Source: Nymphalis io (lineage: Eukaryota > Arthropoda > Insecta > Lepidoptera > Nymphalidae). Taken from it: a stretch of 64,000 nucleotides of DNA. Made by a program: the position numbers and the translations under genes. The notes beneath the pieces are model-generated. The model saw only the letters and a list, made by a program, of their open reading frames with translations, ran no database searches and had not been told where the DNA came from. Below are positions 1-12,390 of the stretch, in pieces (positions within the stretch are counted from its first letter, which is position 1; the number at the start of each line of letters is the position of its first letter). Location of the stretch: contig NC_065903.1 in the NCBI RefSeq assembly GCF_905147045.1, positions 186,001-250,000 on the forward strand, read 5' to 3'.

Positions 1-425
1 TCGTCGATGCTCTTTTGAATCTTTTATATTTAAAATATATGTTGATGTAGTCACGTTATTAACTACAGCAGGAGCTTGAGCTGTTTTTGGCTATAAGCAA
101 TAAAACGTACATTACACTTGTATTATGTATACAATGATTGCAAATTATCTTAGATAAGGAAGATAGGGGATTATGATATTAAAATGACAATTAAAAAAAG
201 AAGAGACCTAAAGACAACCGCGGCGCTTTCTTGAAGCTGAGAAGATAACCTTGTAAAACTTATGGTGCTTAATATCTACAGCAGCTCTTAAAACAACTTA
301 TATGAGTAACAAAATATATATTGATTTTTCTAGTTTTTAGAATATAGTCTAAAATTAACCAAATAAACCAACAAGAAACCAACTATAACTCGAAGCACGG
401 ACGCACATGTCTATGGAGAAATTGT
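1..425. other. AT-rich intergenic sequence
   Basis: No coding exon, RNA gene or clear repeat is visible here. Open frames are short and AT-driven. Confidence 0.6.
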
Positions 426-601
426 AATCCTTACTAATACATATTATAAATGCGAAATTAGTTTGTTTGTTATAATTTCACGTCTTAATTGCTCAACCGA
501 TCATCATGAAATTTCGCATACACGTTGTTAGAGGTACAGAAAAGGACATTGGTTACTCACCTCCAACCCCAAAGACGCTGGTCACGGGTGGAAACTCGTT
601 T
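426..601 (+). repeat. Lep1/Helitron-like repeat fragment
   Basis: The stretch begins with the phrase ccttactaatacatattata followed by aatgcgaaa, and continues with ctcaaccgat and a gaaatttcgcatac-like phrase. From memory this order is typical of the widespread lepidopteran Lep1-type non-autonomous Helitron family. The usual 3' end (ctagt) is missing and the copy ends in an A-rich run, so it is partial or decayed. The family name is an inference from phrase order, not from a search. Confidence 0.5.
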
Positions 602-3047
602 AATAAAAAAAAAATCAAAAACAATAAATTACTAATTATTTGAAGTAGTGAAGACATGAGCCGAAAGGTATCACGAATATCTTATGTACTTACAAAGGTC
701 ACAACGACAGCATTATAAAAAATACTAACTGGACATGACACGTGCAATATGCTGGCATTACTGAGTTTTCATGCGATGAAATAGAATTAATAAACCACCT
801 TACACAGCGAGCAAAAGTCATCGTAAGAAAACCTCGTATCTCGTATGAGAAAATGTCGTATTACAATTCTGTCACATTATGTAACCAACCAGCATTGGAG
901 CGTGCTAGAACAAACTCCAACATTTACAAGCAATATTTAATATTAATTCAAATGTATATTATATATTAATTCAATATATATAGTATATTATTAATACAAT
1001 ATATGTAAATCGCTTGCCTTGATCTACAGAACCTATTTGTCGTGACGGAGCACACAAGTTATTTATTTAGACTGTTAGTATACAAATAAGAATTTCAAAC
1101 TAAATTTCCATAAAATGAACAACAAACAAGAGTAATGAGTACATTATCACTTTTTGCCAAATAAAATTAAAGTGTGAAAAACGTATTTCCCTGCTATTTC
1201 ACGGTCGGCCGCGGCGATTGTTCCTGCCCGCCTGCTCCGTACGACCGCCGCCGACCACGCCACACAATGCGATCGCTACTAACCGACCCGTGAAACTTCA
1301 CGGGTTATTCCTCAGCCTGCAACCAAGCTAAACTAATAATAAGCCGATATAGACACGTCTGGGAAAACCTACGTGATAAGTGTTTAATTTGACAGTTTTT
1401 TGTAGTTTTCTCACCTTTTCTTATAATATTAGGTATGTATATTTATCAACGTTGACGCTGGCACGCTTTTCATATAAGTTCAAGTTGGTTTTTCCTTTAA
1501 TCAATTTGCCTTGTATAAATATTTTCTTGTAAAGATTAGCTTCTGTAATTACTTAATGTATGGGCCCTGGTCTCTTCTACAGTCTTGAATGCATGTAGGC
1601 CCCGTTGCATCGATCTTTGGTTTATTCTAAATAGCTATCTAAGTTCGAACATACTCGTTATTACATGTCTATATCATGGACCATAGTTGGTTTCCTGACA
1701 TGTCATGCGACACGAACTGAAGGGTTTAAGCGCAGGAGTAAACACGACGACTTGCCAGACTCCGGGCTGCTATCGAGATTTGTTGACAAGCAATCGACAA
1801 TAAATACCTATGTGTATAATACTCTACATATTACAGTGTGCGTTAACATTGTAATAATATAAGATCTTACTAATAATTAATCTTATCTATATAAGCATAT
1901 TTATTGAAATAGAAAGTGTTTTTTTTCTCAATCACATTATTGGTTTAACAGAAACAATACTAAAGTGATTATAGTTAAAACATTGCCGATAAAAAATGTT
2001 GCATTTTATTAACATATGAATGAATGTTGATAGCTACGATAAGTGTGGAATGCGACCATCGCTACATAATGCAGGCGAGAACTGTTTCATGGGAATTCGG
2101 ATGATTCACTTGTATCTCAGTTGACAAAATGCCTTTTAGTTATTGTACAATGAAATGGTGGAAGAGAGTAACTGGTGAGTTGCTTGTCTATTATTCTTGG
2201 TAGAATGTACATTAACGGCTATCAAATAACAATTAATATAATCCTGTAAATTGGCGATTCAATAATCTTGCATGTCGATTTGATCTCACAGAGTGATGTA
2301 TTTAAATATTATTTACTTAATATTGTGTTACCCCTAGCTTCACAAAATAATTACAAGGGAAATGAAAAATAAAATAAAAAACTTTATAATAGATAAATAT
2401 ACCAATCAATCGACGACAACCTCCTTGTCTCCAGATTTCTTCTTTTCGCACTGAAATAAAATATATTGTGTGAGTCGTTGTGCAAAATCCAAAAAAAATA
2501 TTTGTTTAAAAATTGGTTACAGCGCGGCCTGTCTACTCTCCCATGCTATCTCTGATCGAGTCACGCAAAGCTGTTCTTTTAAGCGTTTCTAAGTAGCAAC
2601 GCGGGGTTAGAAACACTGACAGTAGATCGCTCCCATGCTGGAAAGTAGGTAGAGTCTTTGTTGCGGATCTCTCTGGCCTTGTCTTTTGTGCAGTAAGCTA
2701 GTCATTAAGATTAGCCACGTGGTTAATATCCGGTCTGGAGGATAATACGATGAAAAATGGTCTTGTAACCTTTTCTTTTCACAAGCTTTAAATCTACTTG
2801 CAATGTCTGTTACTTTGTTTAGAACAAAACTTGTAATCTGAATTACAACCGCTTCTTATCTTATGGACTTGGAATTTTAAGTCCAAGCAACTAAGTACTG
2901 CAAATGTTAATCCGCTGACAATACATTTTTACGGTAAGCCTAACCCGATTTTACTCCCAGGATTGGCTCCATACGAACGGCCTCCTCAACAATCAATAGC
3001 ATAGATATGAAATTATGTATTTAAAAGCTTGTTTTTTTAAAAAAAAA
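602..3047. other. Intergenic sequence without a confirmed gene
   Basis: Mostly AT-rich. It contains a GC-rich island at about 1200-1320 with a short palindrome at 1286-1305 (acccgtgaa/ttcacgggt). A minus-strand stretch at about 2525-2700 has protein-like composition but stops in every frame. A possible orphan terminal exon is listed separately. Confidence 0.5.
2406..2450 (-). other. Possible orphan terminal exon (weak)
   Basis: On the minus strand a pyrimidine-rich tract ending in tttatttcag is followed by an open stretch reading CEKKKSGDKEVVVD and a TGA, then AT-rich sequence resembling a 3' UTR with a TATAAA-type poly(A) signal variant. This resembles the last exon of a gene, but no partner exon is visible upstream on the same strand before the end of the BTB-TLDc gene. 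It could equally be chance. Confidence 0.15.
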
Positions 3048-3445
3048 AAAACTGCCTTTTGCCGCCCACTGCTGGACGAAAGCCTCCCCCATAGAACGCC
3101 AACCATCCTGATCTTGGGCAGTCCGTATCCATCCCGAACCTGCCACCTTTTTTAAATCGTTGGCCCATCTTGTCACAGGGCATCCTACACTACGTTTGCC
3201 TAAGCGTGGTCTCCACTCTAACACGTGTCGGCTCCATCGGCCATCAATGCGCCTGGAGACATGACCAGCCCACTTCCACTTCAGCGAGCTAATTCTACCC
3301 GTGATGTCGGTGACTTTAGTTCTCTGGCGAATGTCCTCATTTCGGATTCTATCTACCAGAGAAACCCTAAGCATCGCGCGTTCCATTGCTCGCTGAGCGA
3401 CCCTAGATTTGTGGATCAGTCCTACGATAAGTGTCCACGTAAATG
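3048..3445 (-). mobile_element. RTE-type LINE, 5'-truncated 3' end
   Basis: The minus strand encodes the C-terminal tail of an RTE-clade endonuclease/reverse transcriptase. Visible blocks are AQRAMERAML, DRIRNEDIRQRTKVTDI, SSLKWKWAGHVSRR, GRWSRHVLEWRP and GEAFVQQWAAKG. The reading starts only at TWTL, so the endonuclease, the RT core and the YADD box are all missing. A homopolymer tract lies directly beyond the coding end. It is closely related to the plus-strand copy near 55 kb and is a dead remnant. Confidence 0.85.
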
Positions 3446-5027
3446 TTTTTAATATTTGTTTATTGCTTCTATATACATACATCAATAATATTCAAAATGC
3501 GTGGTAGGTATTAAGTCATCTGCTATAATATCCGTTTGCTTACTGACATTCAATCTAAGGAAGTAATATCTAAGATTATGTATCTTATGACGATAAAGAA
3601 GATTGTTACGTTATTTAGTTATCATTGCCATTTGCTTTACTCAATATATTTAAAAAAAAAACGCAAAGCGACCACTTATGATCATGTGGTACTCATCTGC
3701 TTTCTCAGTATCAATAAAAACGTACAGATGACATCAAGCTTCTCCGTATAATAGTCATTAATTATGCGAACGTAGTTGCGTACGTAATCACGAGTTAAAA
3801 TAAAACTCGTCAAGAGGACTGCCTATTTACACAAATGGATTACGTACTTCATATTGTCTTATCAAAAAATTATGTATTTAATTATTTTAGATTTAATCCT
3901 GATAACATATTAAACATTTGTACCTTGAATTGAAAATATTTATTCTTCTTATACGATTCTTTTAACTTTAAATACAATAAATATTTTTTGCCTCGTATAC
4001 GATCTCATACCATTAATATTGTTTGTGCTCTTCATGTTTCTGATACAGTACTATAAAGTACAAGAGTAATGGCGCGCGAGTTTTTTTATAATTAATTAAA
4101 TAAACATTTAAAGAGACATTGAAACAGACTTTAACTAGTATCTTATAAACATAAGCTTGTTAAAAATAATATATACCATCTTTGAATGTATTGATTTTCC
4201 GAAGTCGAAAACATTTTGTTATAAGTTTATCCTTACTTCTCGTGTTTATATTGGTACCGCCGGTAATATACTAACTACATTGTTTTGCCACCATTTTGTA
4301 AACAAATTATCAACATCAGTTTTGACCAGTAATATTTGACAGTCGTGGAGTTAAGAAGTACCAAATTTATTTTAGAAAAAATATTCGTTGTTTAATGTTT
4401 CATGTTCATGAAAAAATGTTTTAACAATTAAACCACGTTAGATACGTGGTTTAATTGTTAAAACATTTTACGCAAATACAAACATCGATTACTGTCATGA
4501 TGAGGACGTTCTAACGAAACGCACATCGTTTCTGATTGCTTATACTGAATAAACTCTTATGGAATAAAAAAATGGATCTAAATATAAATTAAAAATTCGC
4601 TCTCCTCGCATCGGAATCCCTCCTCCCTGGCGATGGTATATTTGTTTACATTCAAACAATTGGTGTTAAAATATTTTTGTTAACAAAAACTCGTGACTCA
4701 TGATAGCGTATAAATTAACGCACATATTAAGCAATGACTTGTGACTAAGGCTAGTTCACTTGTTAGTTGAATATGTTAACGATACTTAAATGAAATTCGT
4801 AACGATCAGCCTTGATTACTCAACGTTTAAACGAATCGTATCTCATCATTTAATTGATCTATCACTACGAGCTACTGGCGAGTTGGATGTTCATCTAAAA
4901 AGTATGTAGAAAATATTAAAATTATAAAATAGACGAGCAAACATTCATATTCAAATTGGTATAAAATTTGTTTGTTTCTGTGCAACCAGTCAGCATATAC
5001 ACTACAACAGTAATACTTATACTATTG
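3446..5027. other. AT-rich intergenic sequence
   Basis: Apart from the perfect hairpin at 4413-4469 I see no gene or recognised repeat. Confidence 0.55.
4413..4469. repeat. Perfect 26-bp inverted repeat (hairpin)
   Basis: The arms 4413-4438 and 4444-4469 are exact reverse complements around a 5-nt centre. The core of the left arm is gttttaacaattaaaccacg. No transposon ends or target duplications are obvious. It could fold as RNA or as a cruciform, or it could be the remnant of a palindromic insertion. Confidence 0.85.
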
Positions 5028-5213
5028 TTGTTGAAGGGTCAGTGAGCCAGTGTTACTACAGGTACAAGGGACAAAACATCGTAGTTATTTAGTTTGACAC
5101 ATTGACGATGTAAGGGATGGTTAATATTTCTTACAGTGCCAATGTCTATGGATAGTGGTTAGCACTTCCATCAGGTGACCTATTTGCCAATCCGCCTACA
5201 TAATAAAGAAGTT
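5028..5213 (+). repeat. SINE family B, 5'-truncated copy
   Basis: It carries the family B phrases gtgagccagtgttactacag, ttcttacagtgccaatgtct and a diverged catcaggtgacc, ending near an A-rich tail. The 5' third is missing and divergence from the other copies is high, so this is an old insertion. Confidence 0.7.
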
Positions 5214-7867
5214 ATTCACAAGCAGTGTCATCATGAAAACATTATTACATAAACTTAGTCATTTTGGCCGAATTTTTTTACTATATAAATTAAAAATCTA
5301 TTCTTGTAAAATTACGATTCAGAAATTCTTGTAAAACTATAATTTATTTGATTTGAAAATACTTAAAATAAATTGGAATAATGAATCTTATATAATGAGT
5401 GGAAACTCATTCATGTTTACAAATACTCGTGTCTCCCACGAGGCTCGTGTTTGTGTCACCGACTACGGCAGACTGCAGCCTGCTTGTCTATATTGGTAAT
5501 AATTATATTCAAACGATCTCTTTTATAGATAATGAAAAATATTGTATAATAAGCCGTTTGACTCTCTTATTTAAATATATTTAAGTGTTTTGTATCAAAC
5601 AATCATATCTCCTTAGACTTGTCGTCTTTGCTTTTGGTTTATATATTATGTAAGCTATGAGAATATAATACTAGTAACTACATTAAATTGTTGACAATTT
5701 TCTATAGAAGTATGAAATGCGCGACAAAAACTGAGCCCCGACTCCAGGCTCCAGGATATCGTGAGTCACGCGAAATCCCGGAATTGAATGACACTGGAAC
5801 AAGTGGCGGACGCCAAGTCATAGCCGATTAATTACTGCGGCTACTGCTTCGAATTACATCTCTGTGTCGTCAGAACTCAAGATGTGGGTTTTAAAATGAT
5901 TTCAGAATATAATATGTACTTATTGAGAAAAACGTTGTCTGTGACGTTATTTAATTACATACAAATTTATTTAGAACACATCTGTGTCTGAAACAACGCT
6001 CAATTTTTCATGACATCGTTCGAATTAATTGTTTTCGCGGGGTGACGTAATTCGTAATTATAACTTAAATAAATATTAATAATGTGTCATATCATTCTTC
6101 GATTTCACTGAAAATAGACATATTATATATAATTTAATCATAGCTAATAATATTCTCGACCAAGTCACTTTACAAAATTGGGGATACAAATATAAGAAAT
6201 ATGACATTTTATTTTACACACAAGGTTGGTTTATAGCGATCCCCTCTTACAGACAATCGGGTGTATGTACGTGTACCTGTATATACATAGGATTAATCTT
6301 ACAGATATAAATTATATAACATTTACATATAATAAATAAAATATGTAAATAAATATACATGTCCCGTTGAAATATTATATAGATGATGAAAGGGCGTGGA
6401 AGTAATGTATGTAAGGTTTGAGTCAGGATACATAATAGTTTAATTGTATTTAAAGAACATACCTATGTAATTTAATTGGTGACTAAAGACTAAATACTCA
6501 GTTTATTTTCGGTTCTTTTTGCAAGCGTTCTGCAGCCGTTATAGTTAAAGCCGAAAAAGAAGTGATACATATGATATTTAGTTACTTCAGGGTATATGTC
6601 CAAAAATAAATTAAAAATATATATTAAAGATATAAAATTACTAATGAGTTGATATAAATTACATATTTATTATGTTCTTAGGAAGTTTTAACTTAATAAA
6701 ATAGTTTAATTAAAACATATAAAGTAAATATACTAGTGATGTCGATGACCCTCACCATATACCGTACAGCGGCGGTCTCAGACGGGAACTCTAGTCGTAC
6801 GAGTAGGTCGCAGCATCCAGTTATAATGACTAATCCTTGCTCGGAAGAACGTTGTCGTGTGTGTGATAAAAATAATTATGTATTTGAAATTAATTTTATT
6901 TAAATAGTGACGTTTATTTACAGACACTGACACTCAAGCATAACACACCCCCTTACGGCGTCAGAGGTGGCATCCATTGGAATCTACGAAAATATATCCT
7001 TTTTCCTTGTGAGTGAGTTTGTGTATTTGCGGAAAGTAATCTGCAGAATCACGGCACATATTTGATTAAAAATGCATTGTAAAAGAAGCAAACAAAATAA
7101 CAACTGTAGTTTAGTTTAGTTGTCAATGTTAAATCCTTATCAAAATGAATTAGATATTAATTTTAAACGCTTTATTTAGATAATTATTGTCTATCACTTT
7201 GTATTTCGGGCCCCGAATTTTAGTAATATTAAGATACATTTAAATAAACGCATGAAAAAATACGCATTAGCACTTAGCATTATTATTAGCATATGTTTTA
7301 TCTCATTGATTAAAAATTAGGGTAGAATCAAATCCTTATTTTACACGAACGAAGTGTCCCTACTTCGTTCGAGTTAAGCAGCTAGTTATTATTTTATGAA
7401 CCCTTTTGTAATAAATATCGAACAGAGTTTTGTATTGATTTTCTTAATGTTATTCAAATTTAGAAACAGTGACTGTTTCATATTTACCTAAGCTTAGCGG
7501 CTCGCTCAGATATAATTGGTACCTTTAAAACGAAAGTTCGCAACACACGCGTTTTAAAACAATTTACATATCAACCTATACGGTACGAATCCCTATGTAA
7601 AGTTACCACGAATTATATAAAATAAACAATAGTTTTGACAAACAGAAGTAACAGCTTAACTTTTAAAATAACTTTCTAAATGAAATCTTTACAATATTAT
7701 TTTTTGACATTTCCTTTTGTCATGTATTGTAATTTAAAATTAGTTCGACTTGCTCTAAAATATATCTATGTATATATATAAGATATATTCTATCAAAATA
7801 ACCGAAGTGTCATTGAGCTCATGTATATATTTACTAGCTAGTCGTATCGGCTGCACGAGTAGATAAG
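5214..7867. other. AT-rich intergenic sequence
   Basis: No exon or RNA gene is seen. The longest open frames have no recognisable protein content. Confidence 0.55.
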
Positions 7868-10531
7868 ATTGGAGACAAGCCGACTATTTGACCATCTTAG
7901 TCGGGTGGCAGATGCTGCGCAAGAGCAATTTCCTAACGCGGAATTGGTGTTTTTGGGGGACTTTAATGCTCACCACGAATCCTGGTTGAAATCCCTCAAA
8001 ACTGACCATGCTGGAAGGACTGCTCATGCTTTTGCTCTCACACATGACTTGACCCAACTGGTTGATCAGCCCACCAGGATCCCAGACATTGATGGGCAAG
8101 CACCTTCTCTACTGGACCTTCTGCTGACTTCTCACCCGGTGGAATATCAGGTTGTGGTTCAGGCTCCTCTTGGCTCTTCGGATCACAGCCTTATTTCTAC
8201 CAGAGTGCCACAGGCCAAGCTGCCGCCACTAGCGGTATGCAAACGTCGCGTTTGGCACTATAAGTCGGCGGATTGGGACGGTATGCGCGATTACTATGCG
8301 TCGGTCCCTTGGAAGGAACGTTGCTTCAGTGGGAATGACCCGACAGCTAGTGCCGCTGCTGTTACTGGCGAGATCATGCTGGGAATGGAATACTACATTC
8401 CTAGCTCAGATCTCGTCAGTAGGAGTACGCGTAACCGTTGGTTCACTCGTGAATGTGCCGATGCTGTATCAGCTAAGCAGGCGGCATATCGCAAGTGGAT
8501 CAACGGCCGCATTAGCGGGGCATCTAACATTGACTCACTGAAAGCAAACTATAATAAAAATTCCAAGTCCTGTAGAAAGGCATACACGAGAGCGGATGCA
8601 CAGCGCATTGTACAGATTGGTCATGACCTTGTTTCGCATCCTAGGGGCTCCCGTAGCTTCTGGCGTCTGACCAAGTCTGTGCAAAACAATTTCTGCCAAC
8701 CTTCGCTGCCACCGCTCAGAAATCCGGACGGAACGCTAGCTCACAGTCCGCAAGAGCAAGCTGATCTCCTGGCTAAACTCTTTGCCGACAATTCCGTCAT
8801 CGATGATTGTAGTGCACTGCCACCTACAATACCTGCATGTGGCCATACGATGCCTGACATTAAAATCAGGCAACGTGATGTGCGTGCGGAGCTGCAATCA
8901 CTTGATGTACGGAAAGCTAGCGGTCCCGATGGAATACCAGCCATAGTGTTGAAGAAGTGCGCAGCGGAGCTGTCTCCTGTGTTAACGCGCCTGTTCCAAC
9001 TTTCTCTCTCTTCGGGAAGTGTGCCGGAGGCTTGGAGAAGAGCTAATGTGCAAGCGGTTCCCAAAAAAGGGGATCGGTCTGACCCGGCAAATTATCGGCC
9101 AATAGCTATCACCTCAGTACTTTGTAAGGTGATGGAACGGATTTTAAACAACCAACTGATCCATTACCTAGAAGATCACTGTCTAATTAATGATCGTCAG
9201 TACGGGTTTCGACCAAAACGGTCCACAGGTGATCTTCTAGCGTACGTAACACACCTCTGGGGTGAAGCTATCGACAAGCATGGAGAATCGTTGGCTGTCA
9301 GCCTCGATATCTCCAAGGCTTTCGACAGGGTCTGGCACAGAAGTCTTCTCTCCAAGCTACCGGCATATGGTCTGCCTGCTCAGCTATGCACCTGGATTGC
9401 CAGCTTCCTACACAAGCGTAGCCTTCGTGTTTTAGTAGATGGTTGCGCTTCACAATTCTATGTAGTGAATGCTGGGGTCCCCCAGGGATCTGTGCTATCT
9501 CCCACACTCTTTCTTTTGCATATCAATGATATGCTCTCCCTTGGGAACATACATTGCTATGCAGATGATAGTACAGTGCATGGTGGATACCACGGACGCG
9601 CAGTGGCTGGGCGGGCGGAAACTGAGGAGAGGCGGGAGAATCTTGTCATTGAACTTGATAGGACGTTAGATCTCATCGCCAAATGGGGCTCTGATAATCT
9701 TGTTGAGTTTAATGCCAAGAAAACACAGGTATGCGCTCTCACGGCGAAAAAGTCAACATTTTCCCCTCTTCCCTCCCTCTGTGGTACTCCGCTGGTGATG
9801 CAAAGCAAAATCGCCATGCTGGGGATTGACGTTCGCTGCGATCTTAGTCCAAGGGATTACATCGAGGCTGTTATAAAAACAGCTTCACGGAAACTCGGAG
9901 TTCTGAACAAGGTGCGGCGCTTTTTCACGCCACAACAACTGTGCCTGCTGTACAAAACACAGGTACGGTCTTGCGTGGAATATTGCTCGCACCTTTGGGA
10001 TGGCTCCGCTAAGTACCTACTTGAGGCCTTGGACCGGTTGCAGCGACGTGCCGTACGCATTATTGGCGACGTAAAGGTCTCAAACACCCTTGAACCTTTA
10101 CAATTGCGTCGTGAGATAGCAGCACTGAGCGCTTTCTATCGACTGTATCACGGCGAGTGCTCTGAGGAATTATTCTCTCTAATTCCTGCTTCCCCCTTCC
10201 TTCTTAAGTCCACGCGAGCTGGTTCTCGATGTCACCGCCTAACTGTGACATCAATTCCATCGCGGACAAAGAAATTTGGCAACTCCTTTCTTTGTCGCAC
10301 TTCCAAAAAATGGAATTCCTTACCAGCTCACGTATTCCCCTCCTCTTACTACCCGGGTTCCTTCAAACGAGGCGTGAAGAGGCATCTTGCGGGCCGGCAA
10401 GGCGAAGGCGGCTAGTGCAGAACGTTTTTCCCGTCTGTACTGGCCGTCGTCGCGTTTGGACTCTACTACCACTTACCATCAGGTGGAGTAGAGTCATTTG
10501 CCCTCCCGGCGATATAAAAAAAAAAAAAAAA
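7868..10531 (+). mobile_element. Jockey/CR1-like LINE, 5'-truncated, ORF2 intact
   Basis: Homology to the copy at the right end of the window begins abruptly at about 7868, inside the endonuclease region. The element ends after a 3' UTR of about 100 nt with the phrase cacttaccatcaggtgg and an A-tail at about 10516-10531. The remaining ORF has no stop or frameshift, pointing to a young insertion. No convincing target-site duplication was found. Confidence 0.85.
7869..10415 (+). CDS. LINE ORF2: partial endonuclease plus reverse transcriptase
   Basis: An open frame of 848 codons without a genuine start, since the element is 5'-truncated; its first codon is TTG. The C-terminal half of an APE-type endonuclease comes first: GDFNAHH at residues 30-36 and the SDHSLIS block near residue 103. 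The catalytic N and E motifs seen in the right-hand copy are missing. A linker is followed by a full reverse transcriptase: ASGPDGIP, NYRPIAITSVLCKVMERI, YGFRPKRSTGDLL, DISKAFDRVWH, GVPQGSVLSPTLF and the catalytic YADD at about residues 564-567. A thumb and tail end in GRQGEGG. Motif style puts it in the Jockey/CR1 superfamily; the clade is not resolved. It cannot make a full protein here. Confidence 0.9.
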   Translation: METSRLFDHLSRVADAAQEQFPNAELVFLGDFNAHHESWLKSLKTDHAGRTAHAFALTHDLTQLVDQPTRIPDIDGQAPSLLDLLLTSHPVEYQVVVQAPLGSSDHSLISTRVPQAKLPPLAVCKRRVWHYKSADWDGMRDYYASVPWKERCFSGNDPTASAAAVTGEIMLGMEYYIPSSDLVSRSTRNRWFTRECADAVSAKQAAYRKWINGRISGASNIDSLKANYNKNSKSCRKAYTRADAQRIVQIGHDLVSHPRGSRSFWRLTKSVQNNFCQPSLPPLRNPDGTLAHSPQEQADLLAKLFADNSVIDDCSALPPTIPACGHTMPDIKIRQRDVRAELQSLDVRKASGPDGIPAIVLKKCAAELSPVLTRLFQLSLSSGSVPEAWRRANVQAVPKKGDRSDPANYRPIAITSVLCKVMERILNNQLIHYLEDHCLINDRQYGFRPKRSTGDLLAYVTHLWGEAIDKHGESLAVSLDISKAFDRVWHRSLLSKLPAYGLPAQLCTWIASFLHKRSLRVLVDGCASQFYVVNAGVPQGSVLSPTLFLLHINDMLSLGNIHCYADDSTVHGGYHGRAVAGRAETEERRENLVIELDRTLDLIAKWGSDNLVEFNAKKTQVCALTAKKSTFSPLPSLCGTPLVMQSKIAMLGIDVRCDLSPRDYIEAVIKTASRKLGVLNKVRRFFTPQQLCLLYKTQVRSCVEYCSHLWDGSAKYLLEALDRLQRRAVRIIGDVKVSNTLEPLQLRREIAALSAFYRLYHGECSEELFSLIPASPFLLKSTRAGSRCHRLTVTSIPSRTKKFGNSFLCRTSKKWNSLPAHVFPSSYYPGSFKRGVKRHLAGRQGEGG

Positions 10532-11025
10532 GAAGAAAAATGTATTATGAATAGGATTTGCGTACAATCCGTTCTTTGTGAGCGTTTACGTAGGGGAAGG
10601 ACTAACTGTGACAAATTTCAAGTCAATCGGGCGGATATTATCGATTCGATCAATCGATTTGTTCAAGATTTTGGTTACGTATTACCTTATATACTTTGGT
10701 TACGTATTACCTGTATATATAGGTAGGCTTTAGACTTTTACAGGACAGGATTTCTAAAATGTATGCCTTTGTTTCAGATTTATCGATCCATTTTAGTGCC
10801 ATTACAGTAGTGAGTCAATATACTTCAAATGAATATCAATATGAACGTAATCATGGAAATAAATCTTATAAATTGAGGCATTTCGAAGTTAGAACGGCGC
10901 GGCATCGTCCAATGATTTTATACAATCTCGACACGTAGCGCTTCGTAACTTGCCCTGGTTACGATTTTTAAAAGTATATTACTTATTTTATTAAATAATA
11001 TTTTTATTTTAATAAAAAAATCCTC

Positions 11026-11053
<28 letters not shown>
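11026..11053. repeat. (TTA)n microsatellite
   Basis: About nine uninterrupted TTA units, ending where the period is broken by tactattt. Confidence 0.9.
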
Positions 11054-11056
<3 letters not shown>

Positions 11057-12032
11057 TTCACGTTCGTTATTTGTAATATATAGCTGATAACGGTCGGTAG
11101 GTATTCCTCGGGAAGACTAAGACGGTGAATAGTAAGACACAGCTTTATCTCTTTCTATCATCAGTAATTTGACATTCGAATGAAGAAGACAAATCATTGA
11201 TCATACAACCACTTTATTAAGTTTATAGTGATATGGTTAGAGTTGAAGTACTATTCCTAAAAGGTGACCGACCTACTATAATAGACTATGTTTTTATCCG
11301 TGTTATATACAATAAGTTTATATATATATAGTACGCTTGTTAGCGATGCATTTACTGCTATCCTAATATTTAATTAATTGGTTTAATGTAACCTGCGCTA
11401 CTAAAATGATTCATCGTGAAATGTTAGAGCTTTAGCTTTACATTTAATGAGCCTACTTGAGTAACATGTACATGTATTTTAATTTGATTTTTAATAACAA
11501 TTGAATTTAAAAAATGTGAACTTTTATACTCATATTTATTTTTACATAAAATAACATATAATAATAGATAAGTTACAATAGTTCATAATTAATTTATGTT
11601 ATATAATTGAATCAATAAAATCTGCTGTTATCATTTATCACAAAGAAGATGGGTGTAATGAGGTGTGCCACGTGCGACGCGTCACGTAGAGGACTTTCTA
11701 GACGAGTCGAGGGGCACGTAAGCACGCGTCTCGAATGGAGGTGTGTCCGATAGAGCTCTTTGTCACGGCGATTTCACGGCCGAGTTGGATTTACAAGATA
11801 TGTTTGGAAATAAGTCGGGCCCTTTTAATGTTGCTTGGATGTCCATTGTACGTGTGGCGTTGAACTAGTTCAGCGGCTATATGTTATGTTAAAGATTTAT
11901 TTGTAAAACACCTACATTCGAATATCTCCGTCTGTTTTGTGAAACTGAGAGATAGCAGCTAGGCCAAGATGAAATGCTATGGATATAAATGTATTTGCTA
12001 CAGCATCTATAGTGTTTTTGATATAGTATGTT

Positions 12033-12080
12033 TGCGCACGCCGCATGTGTGAACTGCAATATATACAGGCGGCGTGCGCA
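12033..12080. repeat. 12-bp GC-rich inverted repeat
   Basis: tgcgcacgccgc at 12033-12044 is the exact reverse complement of gcggcgtgcgca at 12069-12080, with a 24-nt spacer. This could form a stable stem-loop in otherwise AT-rich DNA. Confidence 0.75.
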
Positions 12081-12390
12081 TCGTCGGTATTTATTTATGC
12101 GAACATGTGTGTGTTGGTGTGTAAAAAGTCACAACTGTAAATATACATATAATTTATTTTGATTGATTAAAAATTATTTTCAGATCACATTGATATCCTA
12201 CACTGACATAATATTAAAAAACAATGATAATGGTACGCGCGTAAATGAATAGCAAAAACATAAGAAGGCCGTGAGAGCTACGATGCGTATGCCTGTGCTA
12301 TTGTGCACAGATAAAGTTACTAACAGTATTTGTTAATTATTACAATTTGATTACCATTCCTTCAATATACTTTTTTAAATTTTTATTTAC

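Larger units (their letters stand above)
10532..12390. other. Intergenic sequence with simple repeats
   Basis: AT-rich sequence holding a (TTA)n tract and one GC-rich inverted repeat, listed separately. A GC-richer patch at about 11660-11790 shows no coding frame. Confidence 0.5.

Noticed and set aside
7868..10560. Target-site duplication for the 7.9-kb LINE
   Set aside because: Only loosely similar sequences (agataagatt and aataggatt) flank the element; not exact enough to call.
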